This document shows positions 54,500 to 62,072 of a stretch of DNA of 64,000 nt, one piece after another. Source of the stretch: Planctomycetia bacterium (GTDB lineage Bacteria > Planctomycetota > Planctomycetia > Pirellulales > PNKZ01); NCBI GenBank assembly GCA_021413845.1, contig JAIOPP010000156.1:1-64000 (forward strand). The letters are read 5' to 3'. A model generated the notes under the pieces. The model was not told where the DNA came from. It worked only from the letters and a program-made list of their open reading frames with translations, and did not search any database. The position numbers and the translations under genes are program-made. Within the stretch, counting starts at the first letter, position 1; each line of letters begins with the position of its first letter.

Positions 54500-55444
54500 T
54501 CATTGCAATCGCAAATCAACGACGTAGAGGGAGCCCGCCCGCACGATGATCGCGGCGCTGGCCTTTTTCTTAGTCGTCACCGTCGTAGGAGCACCACTAT
54601 CGGGATCGGGATCACCCGGGCTAGTTCGTTCCAACGTCGCTTTCACGACGCGAGGCCCTAGCACGGGTTTGTTAAATGCGTAACGGTAGGTCGGTGCGTC
54701 GGGTGTCTGCGTGAACTCCGCCACACCATCGGCGTCGATAGGCGGAACGACATGATCCGGAGCGAACAACCTCACTTGGATCGTCAGCGTCTCGCCGGTA
54801 CCGGTCGTCGGCGCGACCCATTGGCCGCCGACCAGTTCCAGGATACTCCCCGAAATCGATTCGCCGTAGAAAGAATCGGCCGAAGTCGTCAGAGGGAGCG
54901 AAAAGCCGAGATCCTTCGAATAGGTATCGGGGCCGCCGAGCGCGTAGTCCGACCCAAGGCTCGCCACGGTGAGGCCGTTCGAGGTGTCGAAGGCAAAGGG
55001 ATTTCCCCAACCGTCGCGCAGCATCGTCGCTCCGGCGGGCAAACGCATGTAAGGACCTCGCCAGCCTCGGGCGACCGTCACATCGGAGTCGTCCCCGGCG
55101 AGCGCGCCGCTATGAAAGTCCGCGAGGCCGTCCATCTTCATAAACAATTCGTCGATGCTCATCGGCAGCCGGCCTACGTCGGCCACGAAGCTGGGCGCCG
55201 AGGCATTCACGTCGGTCGTATTGGTCGGACGGCCCACGATCGCGGCTCGCAGCTCATCCAACGTCTTCTGCGTGGCATCGACGCGCGATTGCTTGCTCAA
55301 CGGCTCGAGCGACTGCACGGCGACCGTCGTCAGCACCGCCAGGATGCTCAAGACGATAATCATCTCCAGCATCGTGAACGCGCTACGGCGCAGCCGCATG
55401 CCGGCGGTCGAAAGTCGCGAATTCAAAGTATGACGCATCGGCAT
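54500..55444 (-). CDS. Pseudopilin (GspG/GspH-like), copy A
   Basis: The 314-residue product starts at an ATG that overlaps the previous stop in a TAATG. The prepilin leader ends RRSA before FTMLEMIIVLSILAVL, with Glu at +5; the residue before cleavage is Ala instead of Gly. The mature protein contains GspG-like features (DELRAAI, RGWRGPYMRLPAG, GWGNPFAFDTSNG) and a long C-terminal beta region. It is expected in the inner membrane and pilus fibre. Confidence 0.87.
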   Translation of the reverse strand: MPMRHTLNSRLSTAGMRLRRSAFTMLEMIIVLSILAVLTTVAVQSLEPLSKQSRVDATQKTLDELRAAIVGRPTNTTDVNASAPSFVADVGRLPMSIDELFMKMDGLADFHSGALAGDDSDVTVARGWRGPYMRLPAGATMLRDGWGNPFAFDTSNGLTVASLGSDYALGGPDTYSKDLGFSLPLTTSADSFYGESISGSILELVGGQWVAPTTGTGETLTIQVRLFAPDHVVPPIDADGVAEFTQTPDAPTYRYAFNKPVLGPRVVKATLERTSPGDPDPDSGAPTTVTTKKKASAAIIVRAGSLYVVDLRLQ

Positions 55445-56238
55445 TATTTCCACGACTTCAAGGGCAGGGCGATGTCATCGCCGAGCGTCAGCACGCCGGT
55501 CGTAGTGTTGGACGTGATATCTAAAGTCTTATTAGGGCCGGCCGACACGACATAAGCCGTGTTCATCAGCACGCCGCCGTGCGGAGTAGTCTGAATCGAA
55601 ATCACGATCGGGCTTCCCCACGAGTCGGGCACCATGTAGTCCCCCTCTTGGCCGAAAGTCGTCGTGAAACCGAAGTCCTTCCATTTACGCGTGTCGTTTT
55701 TGTCGGTGGGATAACGAGCATCTTCCGGATTGGGATACTTCAACGTCTTGCTCATCAAGTACGGGCCGTTCCAACCGAGGCGCGTCGAAGCGTCGTAGTC
55801 GCCGATCGCCGCATAGCGCACGGTTACTGCCGGCGTGGCGTCGTACTGTCGCGGATTGACGAACAGGAAATGCAGCTGCGGCAAATACTTGAGCTGCTCC
55901 GTCGTGGTGCCGAGCGTGCTTGCGCGAGTCGTGTCGGGATAAGTAGGCGGAGTTCCGGGAATGGCATGCAAACGGGGCAAGCCCTGAAACCCGAGCGAGT
56001 CGGCCATGTCGTGCATATACCGATCGGCAATGACGTCGCGCAGTTCTTGCACCGAAACTTTGGCGACGGCGCTGCGCGTCTCCTCTTGCGTGTTCGTCAT
56101 GCCCGGCACGACCAAGGCGGTGAGAATCGCGAGGATCGAAACGACCATCACGAGTTCTAAGAGCGTGAGTCCTCGGCGCTGGGCGAACGCTCGCGAAGCA
56201 CCCCGAACGGGAACGTGTGTTGAGAATGAGTATCGCAT
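55444..56238 (-). CDS. Pseudopilin (GspG-like), copy B
   Basis: The 264-residue product starts at ATG 56238; the frame is open to 56439 but that part is not pilin-like. The leader ends in QRRG, followed by LTLLELVMVVSILAIL, with Glu at +5 and the canonical Gly at -1. The segments RLGWNGPYLM and DSWGSPIVISI are the GspG-type conserved turns. It overlaps copy A by TAATG, so the pair is translationally coupled. Confidence 0.88.
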   Translation of the reverse strand: MRYSFSTHVPVRGASRAFAQRRGLTLLELVMVVSILAILTALVVPGMTNTQEETRSAVAKVSVQELRDVIADRYMHDMADSLGFQGLPRLHAIPGTPPTYPDTTRASTLGTTTEQLKYLPQLHFLFVNPRQYDATPAVTVRYAAIGDYDASTRLGWNGPYLMSKTLKYPNPEDARYPTDKNDTRKWKDFGFTTTFGQEGDYMVPDSWGSPIVISIQTTPHGGVLMNTAYVVSAGPNKTLDITSNTTTGVLTLGDDIALPLKSWK

Positions 56239-56308
56239 ATGGTTAGTCTCGATTTTCAAGCGGAGAATTTCGTACGAGTCTTCAAGCCAGAGCAACAAGC
56301 CTACCGGA

Positions 56309-57112
56309 CTATCGATCCGTAAAGGCGTTGTTGTAGTTTTCCATGTTCCTTCGCGCGGTCGTGCCGTCGGGCATGAAGCAGCCGACGTATCGCGCCGGAA
56401 ACGAGGTCGTCGCCGCGTTGGAAGGAACCATATACACACAGCAGACGCGAGCGTAGTAGTTGTTCGGGTCGGCGCACTGCATCAATGGAATCTGCATCAT
56501 CACCGCTCCCTGAATCGTCGTCCCGCTGCCGAGCCCGAACACGATGTATTCGTTGCTGAGATCGCCGTCGCTGAATCGATTGACCTTAAAATCGGTGTCG
56601 AGAACCGTCGCCGAGTCCGGGGCCCCGACCTTCTTCAAAACCGCGACTTTTCCGGACGCGACCAGCTTCCGAGGCGTAAGGTTGTTGGCGCTCGGCGACA
56701 TCGAAGTCGTCGCAATCGCTTCGTCTGAATCTCGAACGTTGTAGATCCCGGCGCTGTTCAAGCTTTCCAACTGCAACGCGGTCAACGAAGTGGGGACGAT
56801 CAACACCGGGTTAGCCGCCCCTAGTGAAGGATGCAGACCGGCGTAAATAGTCCCTCCCGAAGTGTTGAGCAACGAATCCCAACCGTCGGGATGAGCATTG
56901 AGCCGTATTGCAAAAGTTTCCACCGAGCGATTCACATCGTCTATCACCGTGGCATTGATCGCGGCATTTGTCTGAAAGCCGAGACCTTGAACCAACGGCA
57001 CGACCAAGCCCGAAAGCGCAACGAGAATCGCGACGACGACGACCAGTTCGATCAACGTCAACGCACGACGTCGGGGCTTGCCCGAAACGCGCTCCGTCGG
57101 TTGAAGTTTCAT
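56309..57112 (-). CDS. Large pseudopilin, copy C
   Basis: The product is 267 residues from ATG 57112; an ATG-equivalent start 9 nt earlier is possible. The leader ends RRRA before LTLIELVVVVAILVAL, with Glu at +5 and Ala at -1. The C-terminal half has YIVFGLGSGTTIQGAVMMQI followed by P-L-M and YYARVCCVYMVP, a block shared with copies D and E. The body is larger than usual minor pseudopilins (about 150-200 residues). Confidence 0.85.
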   Translation of the reverse strand: MKLQPTERVSGKPRRRALTLIELVVVVAILVALSGLVVPLVQGLGFQTNAAINATVIDDVNRSVETFAIRLNAHPDGWDSLLNTSGGTIYAGLHPSLGAANPVLIVPTSLTALQLESLNSAGIYNVRDSDEAIATTSMSPSANNLTPRKLVASGKVAVLKKVGAPDSATVLDTDFKVNRFSDGDLSNEYIVFGLGSGTTIQGAVMMQIPLMQCADPNNYYARVCCVYMVPSNAATTSFPARYVGCFMPDGTTARRNMENYNNAFTDR

Positions 57113-57293
57113 AAAACACACGGGTCGTAAGTGAAACGCTGCGGCAAAGGACTGACACTTCTCGAAGGAAACACGGCTCGAAGGCGACCTAACACGAAAT
57201 CATTTTCCCGCCGGCTCTATCCTCTCGCACATGCAACATAATTGCAAGTGCAAGAAGATTGTCGCCGGCATGATGATTCTCTCTATGCTGAGA

Positions 57294-58169
57294 TCAATTG
57301 GCTCCGTTGTTGAATGCTCGTACGTTATCACTCAGGCAAGTCCCGTCCGGCGCAAACGAACCGACGTATTGGGCAGGGAAGTAAGTCGCGGTCGTCGCGA
57401 TTCCCGGAATCCGGAACACGATCAACATTCGGGAGTAGTATTTCGTCGGGTTCGCAGCTTGCACGATCGGAGCATCTTGCAGCGCCTTGCCGCGCAGTTC
57501 GCCCGGCTGGCCGACCCCGAACACGACGAACGAATCCGTCTTGCCGTAGTTGAACGGATTGAGATTGAAAGCCCGATCCGGAAACGTCGAACCGTGCGCA
57601 GTCCAGGGGGGCGTCGTCGCCGTGTTCCCGTAACCACCGAGCGGAATGAACAGGCCGGCGACATTGCTCCCTGTCGTGATCGAACTATACGCGGTTCCGC
57701 TATCGCTCGGCATGCCGGTCGGGTTGCTCGACGCACCAACCGACTCGGTGTTGTAATGCGCGCTGACGATCCCCATGTCGTTCAGGCTCTTCGCTTGGAT
57801 CGCGGAAAGCGTGAGCGGATACAAAATCGGGAGCATCGGATCGGCAGTTGCCGTAGCGCCGCCGGTCTGAATACTCGGATGGAACTTGCTGTAGAAAGTC
57901 GTACTGGCAGAGCCGGTGAGCAGCCCGTCGTTGGCGCTCGGGAACTTGCCGTTATTCCGGCTCTCGAAGGTGCTGACCGCGCGGTTCATATCGGAGATGA
58001 TCGACGCATCGACGGCCGAATTGGCTTGGCCTGTCATGCCGGCCAACTTCGGCAACACGACCGCCGCCAAGACCGACAAGATCGCGAGTACGACGACCAA
58101 TTCAATCAACGTCAAAGCGCGCCGCACGCCCCTTTGCGAAGCGAGGGGAGAGAAAAAACGAAAAGACAT
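57294..58169 (-). CDS. Large pseudopilin, copy D
   Basis: The 291-residue product starts at ATG 58169 with AAGGA 9 nt upstream; the frame extends to 59258 without pilin character. The leader ends GVRRA before LTLIELVVVLAILSVL (Glu +5, Ala -1). The C-terminal half has SFVVFGVGQPGELRGKALQD followed by AP and YYSRMLIVFRIP, the same block as in copies C and E. It is likely a surface-exposed minor pilin. Confidence 0.87.
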   Translation of the reverse strand: MSFRFFSPLASQRGVRRALTLIELVVVLAILSVLAAVVLPKLAGMTGQANSAVDASIISDMNRAVSTFESRNNGKFPSANDGLLTGSASTTFYSKFHPSIQTGGATATADPMLPILYPLTLSAIQAKSLNDMGIVSAHYNTESVGASSNPTGMPSDSGTAYSSITTGSNVAGLFIPLGGYGNTATTPPWTAHGSTFPDRAFNLNPFNYGKTDSFVVFGVGQPGELRGKALQDAPIVQAANPTKYYSRMLIVFRIPGIATTATYFPAQYVGSFAPDGTCLSDNVRAFNNGAN

Positions 58170-58357
58170 AAAATAGATCCTTGAATCGAATAAATTCACT
58201 AGATTAAGAAACGTCGGGCGCAATTTCGCGGCGGCTTCTTGCGAGCGCAGCGAAACTACGCATGCACGACCTTGCTCGGGCACGAAGCCTAAGCGCCGCT
58301 CGATTGCGGCCGACGTGCAGACGACATCTAAGTGAGGGAAGCGAGCGAGCCCGCTCC

Positions 58358-58993
58358 CTAAACGATTCTCGGAGGACGCCGCAGCGGCGTGGAAAAAGCC
58401 GACTCCCACAAGGGATCGGCAAGACGAACAAGCGGTTGCACGAGCGCGTGCATAGCAACGCAACGCAACGGCTCGGCGGCAGGAAGGCTGATCGGCGTGT
58501 TGAACCATTCGGCAGTCGCACCGCCGGAGCAGCGCTGAGCCGCGAGATAACCGATCCAACGAACTTCGCTCTTCGGTTGCGAAGCAGCCGTGGCTTCTTT
58601 CTTCTTGGTGTCCGACTTCTCGACGACGGTTTTCTTCGGCGAGCGCGACGACTTGCTGCAGCAACCGCTCGACGACGCATCGCCGGCAGCGATCGGTCCC
58701 GCTACGAACGCCACGTAACTCGGAGGAACGACTCCGTTGCGCTCGGCCCAAAGCCTCTTCTCGACGTCGGTCATGCAACAGCACGACTTCCAACATTGCT
58801 CGGCCGTTCGGCAACCGCAGCGATGCGACTGGCAGGGAAATGGAGCCGCCGGTGATTCGTTCGACGAAGAGGCATGCGAAACGTCGGGCAACGGAATTCC
58901 CGTGCAGAGCACGAGATAAGCCGCCAGCGCAATACCGCCCACGATCCGCCGGCCTAGCGGTGTGCGATGTTGCGATGATCCGATCCTGCGCAT
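58358..58993 (-). CDS. Cys-rich protein of unknown function inside the pseudopilin cluster
   Basis: The 211-residue product has an N-terminal hydrophobic segment (RIVGGIALAAYLVLCTGIPL), probably a signal or anchor. Then comes a dense Cys block, FPCQSHRCGCRTAEQCWKSC followed by CCMTDVEKRLWAERNGVVPP, and a later SGCCSKS. The spacing looks like a metal-binding or disulfide-rich module. I recall similar blocks in other planctomycete hypothetical proteins but cannot name a family. It sits between pseudopilin D and E on the same strand; an association with the machine is inferred from position only. The longer frame to 59056 adds a Arg-rich stretch. Confidence 0.6.
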   Translation of the reverse strand: MRRIGSSQHRTPLGRRIVGGIALAAYLVLCTGIPLPDVSHASSSNESPAAPFPCQSHRCGCRTAEQCWKSCCCMTDVEKRLWAERNGVVPPSYVAFVAGPIAAGDASSSGCCSKSSRSPKKTVVEKSDTKKKEATAASQPKSEVRWIGYLAAQRCSGGATAEWFNTPISLPAAEPLRCVAMHALVQPLVRLADPLWESAFSTPLRRPPRIV

Positions 58994-59184
58994 CACGGAA
59001 TAACCTAACTCGTTCGCTGGGCTGACCTGCGACCGAGCGTTCCGAAAACGGCACACGCACCGAATCGCAAGTCGTCAGTTTACGCCCCGCAACAGGCACG
59101 GTAAAGCAGTTGCTTCCCAAGCCCTGTGAAACCGAACATCGGCAATCCCTCGAAATTGCGGGAAACGGGACGAACCGAGATGAC

Positions 59185-59219
59185 AAAAACCGGGCCGGTT
59201 GCGCAAGCAACCGGCCCGG
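59185..59219 (-). terminator. Intrinsic terminator after pseudopilin E
   Basis: A perfect 13-bp stem CCGGGCCGGTTGC / GCAACCGGCCCGG (59190-59202 and 59207-59219) with a GCAA loop is followed on the minus strand by TTTTTG. It begins 39 nt past the pseudopilin E stop, so E may be transcribed separately from the downstream genes. Confidence 0.85.
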
Positions 59220-59257
59220 AAGTTCGTCCATACGCGTTCGTAGCTGCAAATCCGCCA

Positions 59258-60199
59258 TTAATTACGTGGATCGCGAGATACTTGGTAGTAACCGACGATG
59301 TCTTTTTCGGTCGTTTCCAATTCGTCGTCTTCGAGGGCGACCGTGCAAACGAAACGAGCCCGTTCGCTACGCTCGACTTCGACCCCGCTGATTTTGAAGA
59401 TCGCTCCGACGCGGCAGTAAGTATTGTCCGGCGTGAAGGACTTCTTCTGCGGCGTCGACATCGGAGCTTCTTGGATCGTTTGGCCGATCATCGATGAGCG
59501 CGAACCGACACCGAACACGACGTAGCGCGCCGTCGGATCGGCATCGCGCAACGTTTGTAAGAAGCGGGCCGGAACCTTCGTGGTCGTCGTCGTGGTCGTC
59601 GTCCCGCCGCTTCCATCAGGGGCCGTGGTGGTAACGGGGAGGTTGAGGATCGCGAATTTCGTCGTCGTGTTTCCGGATACGGTGACCTTGTTCGAGGCGA
59701 TCGTCGAGCCGCTCGGATAAGGATTCATCGTGGGATGAAAGCCTGCCGAATAGTCGGCCGCCGTAGGTGCCGCGGTAGGCGCAGACAACAACGGTTGAAC
59801 AAACGCGATTCCCACCCGGTTGAGCGCACCGGCTTCATCCGCAGTGAGGGTAGCCGCCTTAACGAAGCCGCCGAAGGGGCCGTCTGCCGCATCATCGGTC
59901 GGCAAATAAGTCGGAAACGCACCATCCGCGCCGACGAGCGAATCGAAGTTGTCGGGATAGCTGATGAACGAGGCTTGATACATCTGAATCGCTTTGGAAA
60001 GTTCACCGGTTTGCGTCGCGTCGGTGGCTTTGTGAGCCCTGCGAAGCAAATTCGGTAGGAGCGGCGCGAGGATTCCTGCAACCGCCGCCAACACCGCCAA
60101 CACCACCACAAGCTCCATCAAGGTCAAACCAGCCCGTTTGATCCGTCGCGATATGTTGCTCCAAGTCGCGCCCTGGTTGCCGCCGATACGAGTCGTCAT
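59258..60199 (-). CDS. Large pseudopilin, copy E
   Basis: The product is 313 residues from ATG 60199 (AAGAGG 7 nt upstream). The leader ends IKRAG before LTLMELVVVLAVLAAV, with Glu at +5 and the canonical Gly at -1. A Thr-rich insert (TTTTTTTTK) lies near residue 215. Then comes YVVFGVGSRSSMIGQTIQEA with PM and YCRVGAIFKIS, the block shared with copies C and D. It is the first pilin gene of the cluster and ends at a strong terminator, so it may be the major subunit. Confidence 0.88.
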   Translation of the reverse strand: MTTRIGGNQGATWSNISRRIKRAGLTLMELVVVLAVLAAVAGILAPLLPNLLRRAHKATDATQTGELSKAIQMYQASFISYPDNFDSLVGADGAFPTYLPTDDAADGPFGGFVKAATLTADEAGALNRVGIAFVQPLLSAPTAAPTAADYSAGFHPTMNPYPSGSTIASNKVTVSGNTTTKFAILNLPVTTTAPDGSGGTTTTTTTTKVPARFLQTLRDADPTARYVVFGVGSRSSMIGQTIQEAPMSTPQKKSFTPDNTYCRVGAIFKISGVEVERSERARFVCTVALEDDELETTEKDIVGYYQVSRDPRN

Positions 60200-60279
60200 C
60201 GAATGCCTCTTCTACACGCCGTTGCGATACTCCGCCCGAAGCGACGTTCGCTCCGGGGCCCTGGGAATTCGCAGCGGAA

Positions 60280-60295
60280 GGCAAAAGATATGCCC
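60280..60295 (-). promoter_or_regulatory. Candidate sigma-54 promoter of the pseudopilin E gene
   Basis: Minus strand GGGCATATCTTTTGCC keeps the GGCA and TTGC parts of the -24/-12 consensus with the right spacing but has three mismatches in the 11-base consensus. It is 81 nt upstream of the pseudopilin start. Sigma-54 control is common for pilin genes. Confidence 0.35.
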
Positions 60296-60387
60296 TGCCG
60301 GTAGAGGGCCTGATTCAACCGGTTTTATTACGGATTTGTGATCTAAAGTGCGTTAAATCTTAGTGTTACCAAAAAACGACCGGCGAT

Positions 60388-60411
60388 TTTTTCATCGCCG
60401 GCGATGAAAAA
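60388..60411. repeat. 24-bp perfect palindrome
   Basis: TTTTTCATCGCC followed by its exact reverse complement GGCGATGAAAAA. As RNA it would be a hairpin without a proper loop, with T-rich flanks on both strands; as DNA it could be a protein site or a bidirectional terminator. Confidence 0.6.
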
Positions 60412-60572
60412 TGAGTCGCGCGGCCGGCCGGGATTCCGATTCCCAGCCGACCCTCGCTCAATGAATGAAGAATGAGGGGTTCTTCACACTGGTTATTTCA
60501 ATAGGTGGGGTAGCGGTTGAAGCTTGGAGCAGTAGGCGGCAATGACAGGTTAGACACCTTTCGTCACCATCT

Positions 60573-60772
60573 TTAATGAGACAGTGTTTCAACTCGCTTG
60601 CGATTGTAAACGAATCGCCGGCAAGGTCAAGCATTTTGATTGATAAATTGTTTTACGAAGAGGTTTCGAGGAATATCAATCAAAGCAAAAACGAGCAAGT
60701 GGCAGCCGTTCAACTGTTGACGAGGCCCTGAAAATGGATAAGGTAGCATCATTCGATAACAAGTCTCATTAA
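60573..60772. promoter_or_regulatory. Paired 10-bp inverted repeat arms ahead of the propeller gene
   Basis: TTAATGAGAC (60573-60582) is repeated in inverted form GTCTCATTAA at 60763-60772, ending 13 nt before the ATG at 60786. The flanks also agree partly (TCTTTAATGAGAC against TCTTAATGAGAC). The arms could be two half-sites of a looping regulator. Confidence 0.4.
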
Positions 60773-60785
60773 GACACCGCCGCAC

Positions 60786-62000
60786 ATGCTACTCGCTTTC
60801 ATTGCCTCGATCCTGCTCGCCGAACCAGCGGCTGAATGGCCTGGGTTCAGGGGAGACGGAACGAGCTTAGCGAGCGTTCATGAGCTGCCGTTGAAGTGGG
60901 ACGGCAACAACGGCGTCGCTTGGCAAACCGAGCTCACCGGCTACGGACAATCGAGCCCTGTCGTTTGGGGCGACCGGATCTTCGTCACCTCGATTTCGGG
61001 CGAATCCAAAGAGCGTTGCCTCGTCGCTTGTTACGGATTGAAAGACGGCAAACGCTTGTGGCAGAAAGATTCCGCCGCCTCGATTCAGGTGAAGGATAGC
61101 GACTACGTGAGCCGTGCGGCTCCGACCCCGATCGTCGATGCCGAACGTGTCTACGCCTTTTTCGAAAGCGGCGATCTCCTGGCGTTCGATCATGCGGGGA
61201 CGGAGCTCTGGCATCGTAACCTTGCCGGCGAATACGGCGAATACAAAGGCAACCACGGCCTCGGCGGTTCCTTGGCTCAAACCAGCGATGCGCTCTTTGC
61301 CGTCGTCGATCACGATGGTCCTTCCTATCTCTTGGCGGTCGCTAAAAAGACCGGCGTCAATCGCTGGAAGGTCGAGCGACCATCGAATATCTCTTGGAGC
61401 TCGCCGATCGTCGCGCTGGCGAACACCGGCGATCCCAAGGACGCGGAAGTCATCGTGAGCTCGAAGGGAAGCGTCGAAGCCTATAGCTTCGTCGACGGCA
61501 CGACGCGCTGGTCGCTCCTAGGGCTCAAAGGCAACACGACCGCTTCGCCGACCGTAACCGAGAAGCACATCATCGTCGGCTCGAGCGACGTCGGGCAAAG
61601 CGTCGCCGTGCGCAGAGGGGGCAAAGGGAACTTGGCCGATTCCGAGGTCGCCTGGCGCTTGCAAGACGCCGCGGCCTCGTTCAGTTCTCCGTTGGCGTAT
61701 CAAGGTCGCGCCTACTTCGTCAATAAATCCGGGGTCGCCACCTGCGTCGAAGAGGCGACGGGAAAACCCCTGTGGACACATCGAATCGGCTCGTGCTGGG
61801 CATCCCCCATCGGAGCCGCCGGACGGATATACTTCTTCGGAAAAGAAGGGGTCACGACGGTCGTGGCCGCTGCTCCGGAGTTTGAATCGCTCGCTGAAAA
61901 CGCCCTGACGATCGAAGGCCGGCTCTACGGAGCGGCAGCGGTCCCCGGCGCGTTTGTTTTGCGTACAGGTCGGAAGCTCATCTGCGTCGGTAAGCCCTAA
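60786..62000 (+). CDS. Exported PQQ-type beta-propeller protein
   Basis: The product is 404 residues. A short signal peptide (LLAFIASILLAEPA) is followed by the typical planctomycete opening EWPGFRGDGTSLA and about seven propeller blades with W-docking motifs (GVAWQTELTGYGQSSPVVWG, GDLLAFDHAGTELWHRNLAG, PLWTHRIGSCWASPIG). These PQQ-like repeats often occur without bound cofactor; no enzyme function can be claimed. It is 12 nt upstream of the Kelch protein's longer frame, so the two are likely cotranscribed. Confidence 0.85.
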   Translation: MLLAFIASILLAEPAAEWPGFRGDGTSLASVHELPLKWDGNNGVAWQTELTGYGQSSPVVWGDRIFVTSISGESKERCLVACYGLKDGKRLWQKDSAASIQVKDSDYVSRAAPTPIVDAERVYAFFESGDLLAFDHAGTELWHRNLAGEYGEYKGNHGLGGSLAQTSDALFAVVDHDGPSYLLAVAKKTGVNRWKVERPSNISWSSPIVALANTGDPKDAEVIVSSKGSVEAYSFVDGTTRWSLLGLKGNTTASPTVTEKHIIVGSSDVGQSVAVRRGGKGNLADSEVAWRLQDAAASFSSPLAYQGRAYFVNKSGVATCVEEATGKPLWTHRIGSCWASPIGAAGRIYFFGKEGVTTVVAAAPEFESLAENALTIEGRLYGAAAVPGAFVLRTGRKLICVGKP

Positions 62001-62072
62001 GCGGAAAGCTGGATGGTTCGTTTGCGTTTCGCATCTTCATTTTTCCGTTTTGCTTTCAGGATTTTAAGCTTT

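Larger units (their letters stand above)
60200..60785. other. Divergent intergenic region (586 nt) between pseudopilin E and the propeller gene
   Basis: No credible gene was seen. It holds a sigma-54-like motif on the minus strand (60280-60295), a 24-bp perfect palindrome (60388-60411), a 10-bp inverted repeat (60573-60582 with 60763-60772), and a 12-codon frame (60734-60772) just ahead of the propeller start. Confidence 0.55.

Noticed and set aside
58170-59258. 363-residue extension of the pseudopilin D frame
   Set aside because: It overlaps the Cys-rich gene in another frame and a terminator. The prepilin leader must be N-terminal, and ATG 58169 has a ribosome site.
60734-60772. 12-codon leader peptide before the propeller gene
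   Set aside because: It has no run of regulatory codons and no attenuator hairpin pair; a frame this short is expected by chance.
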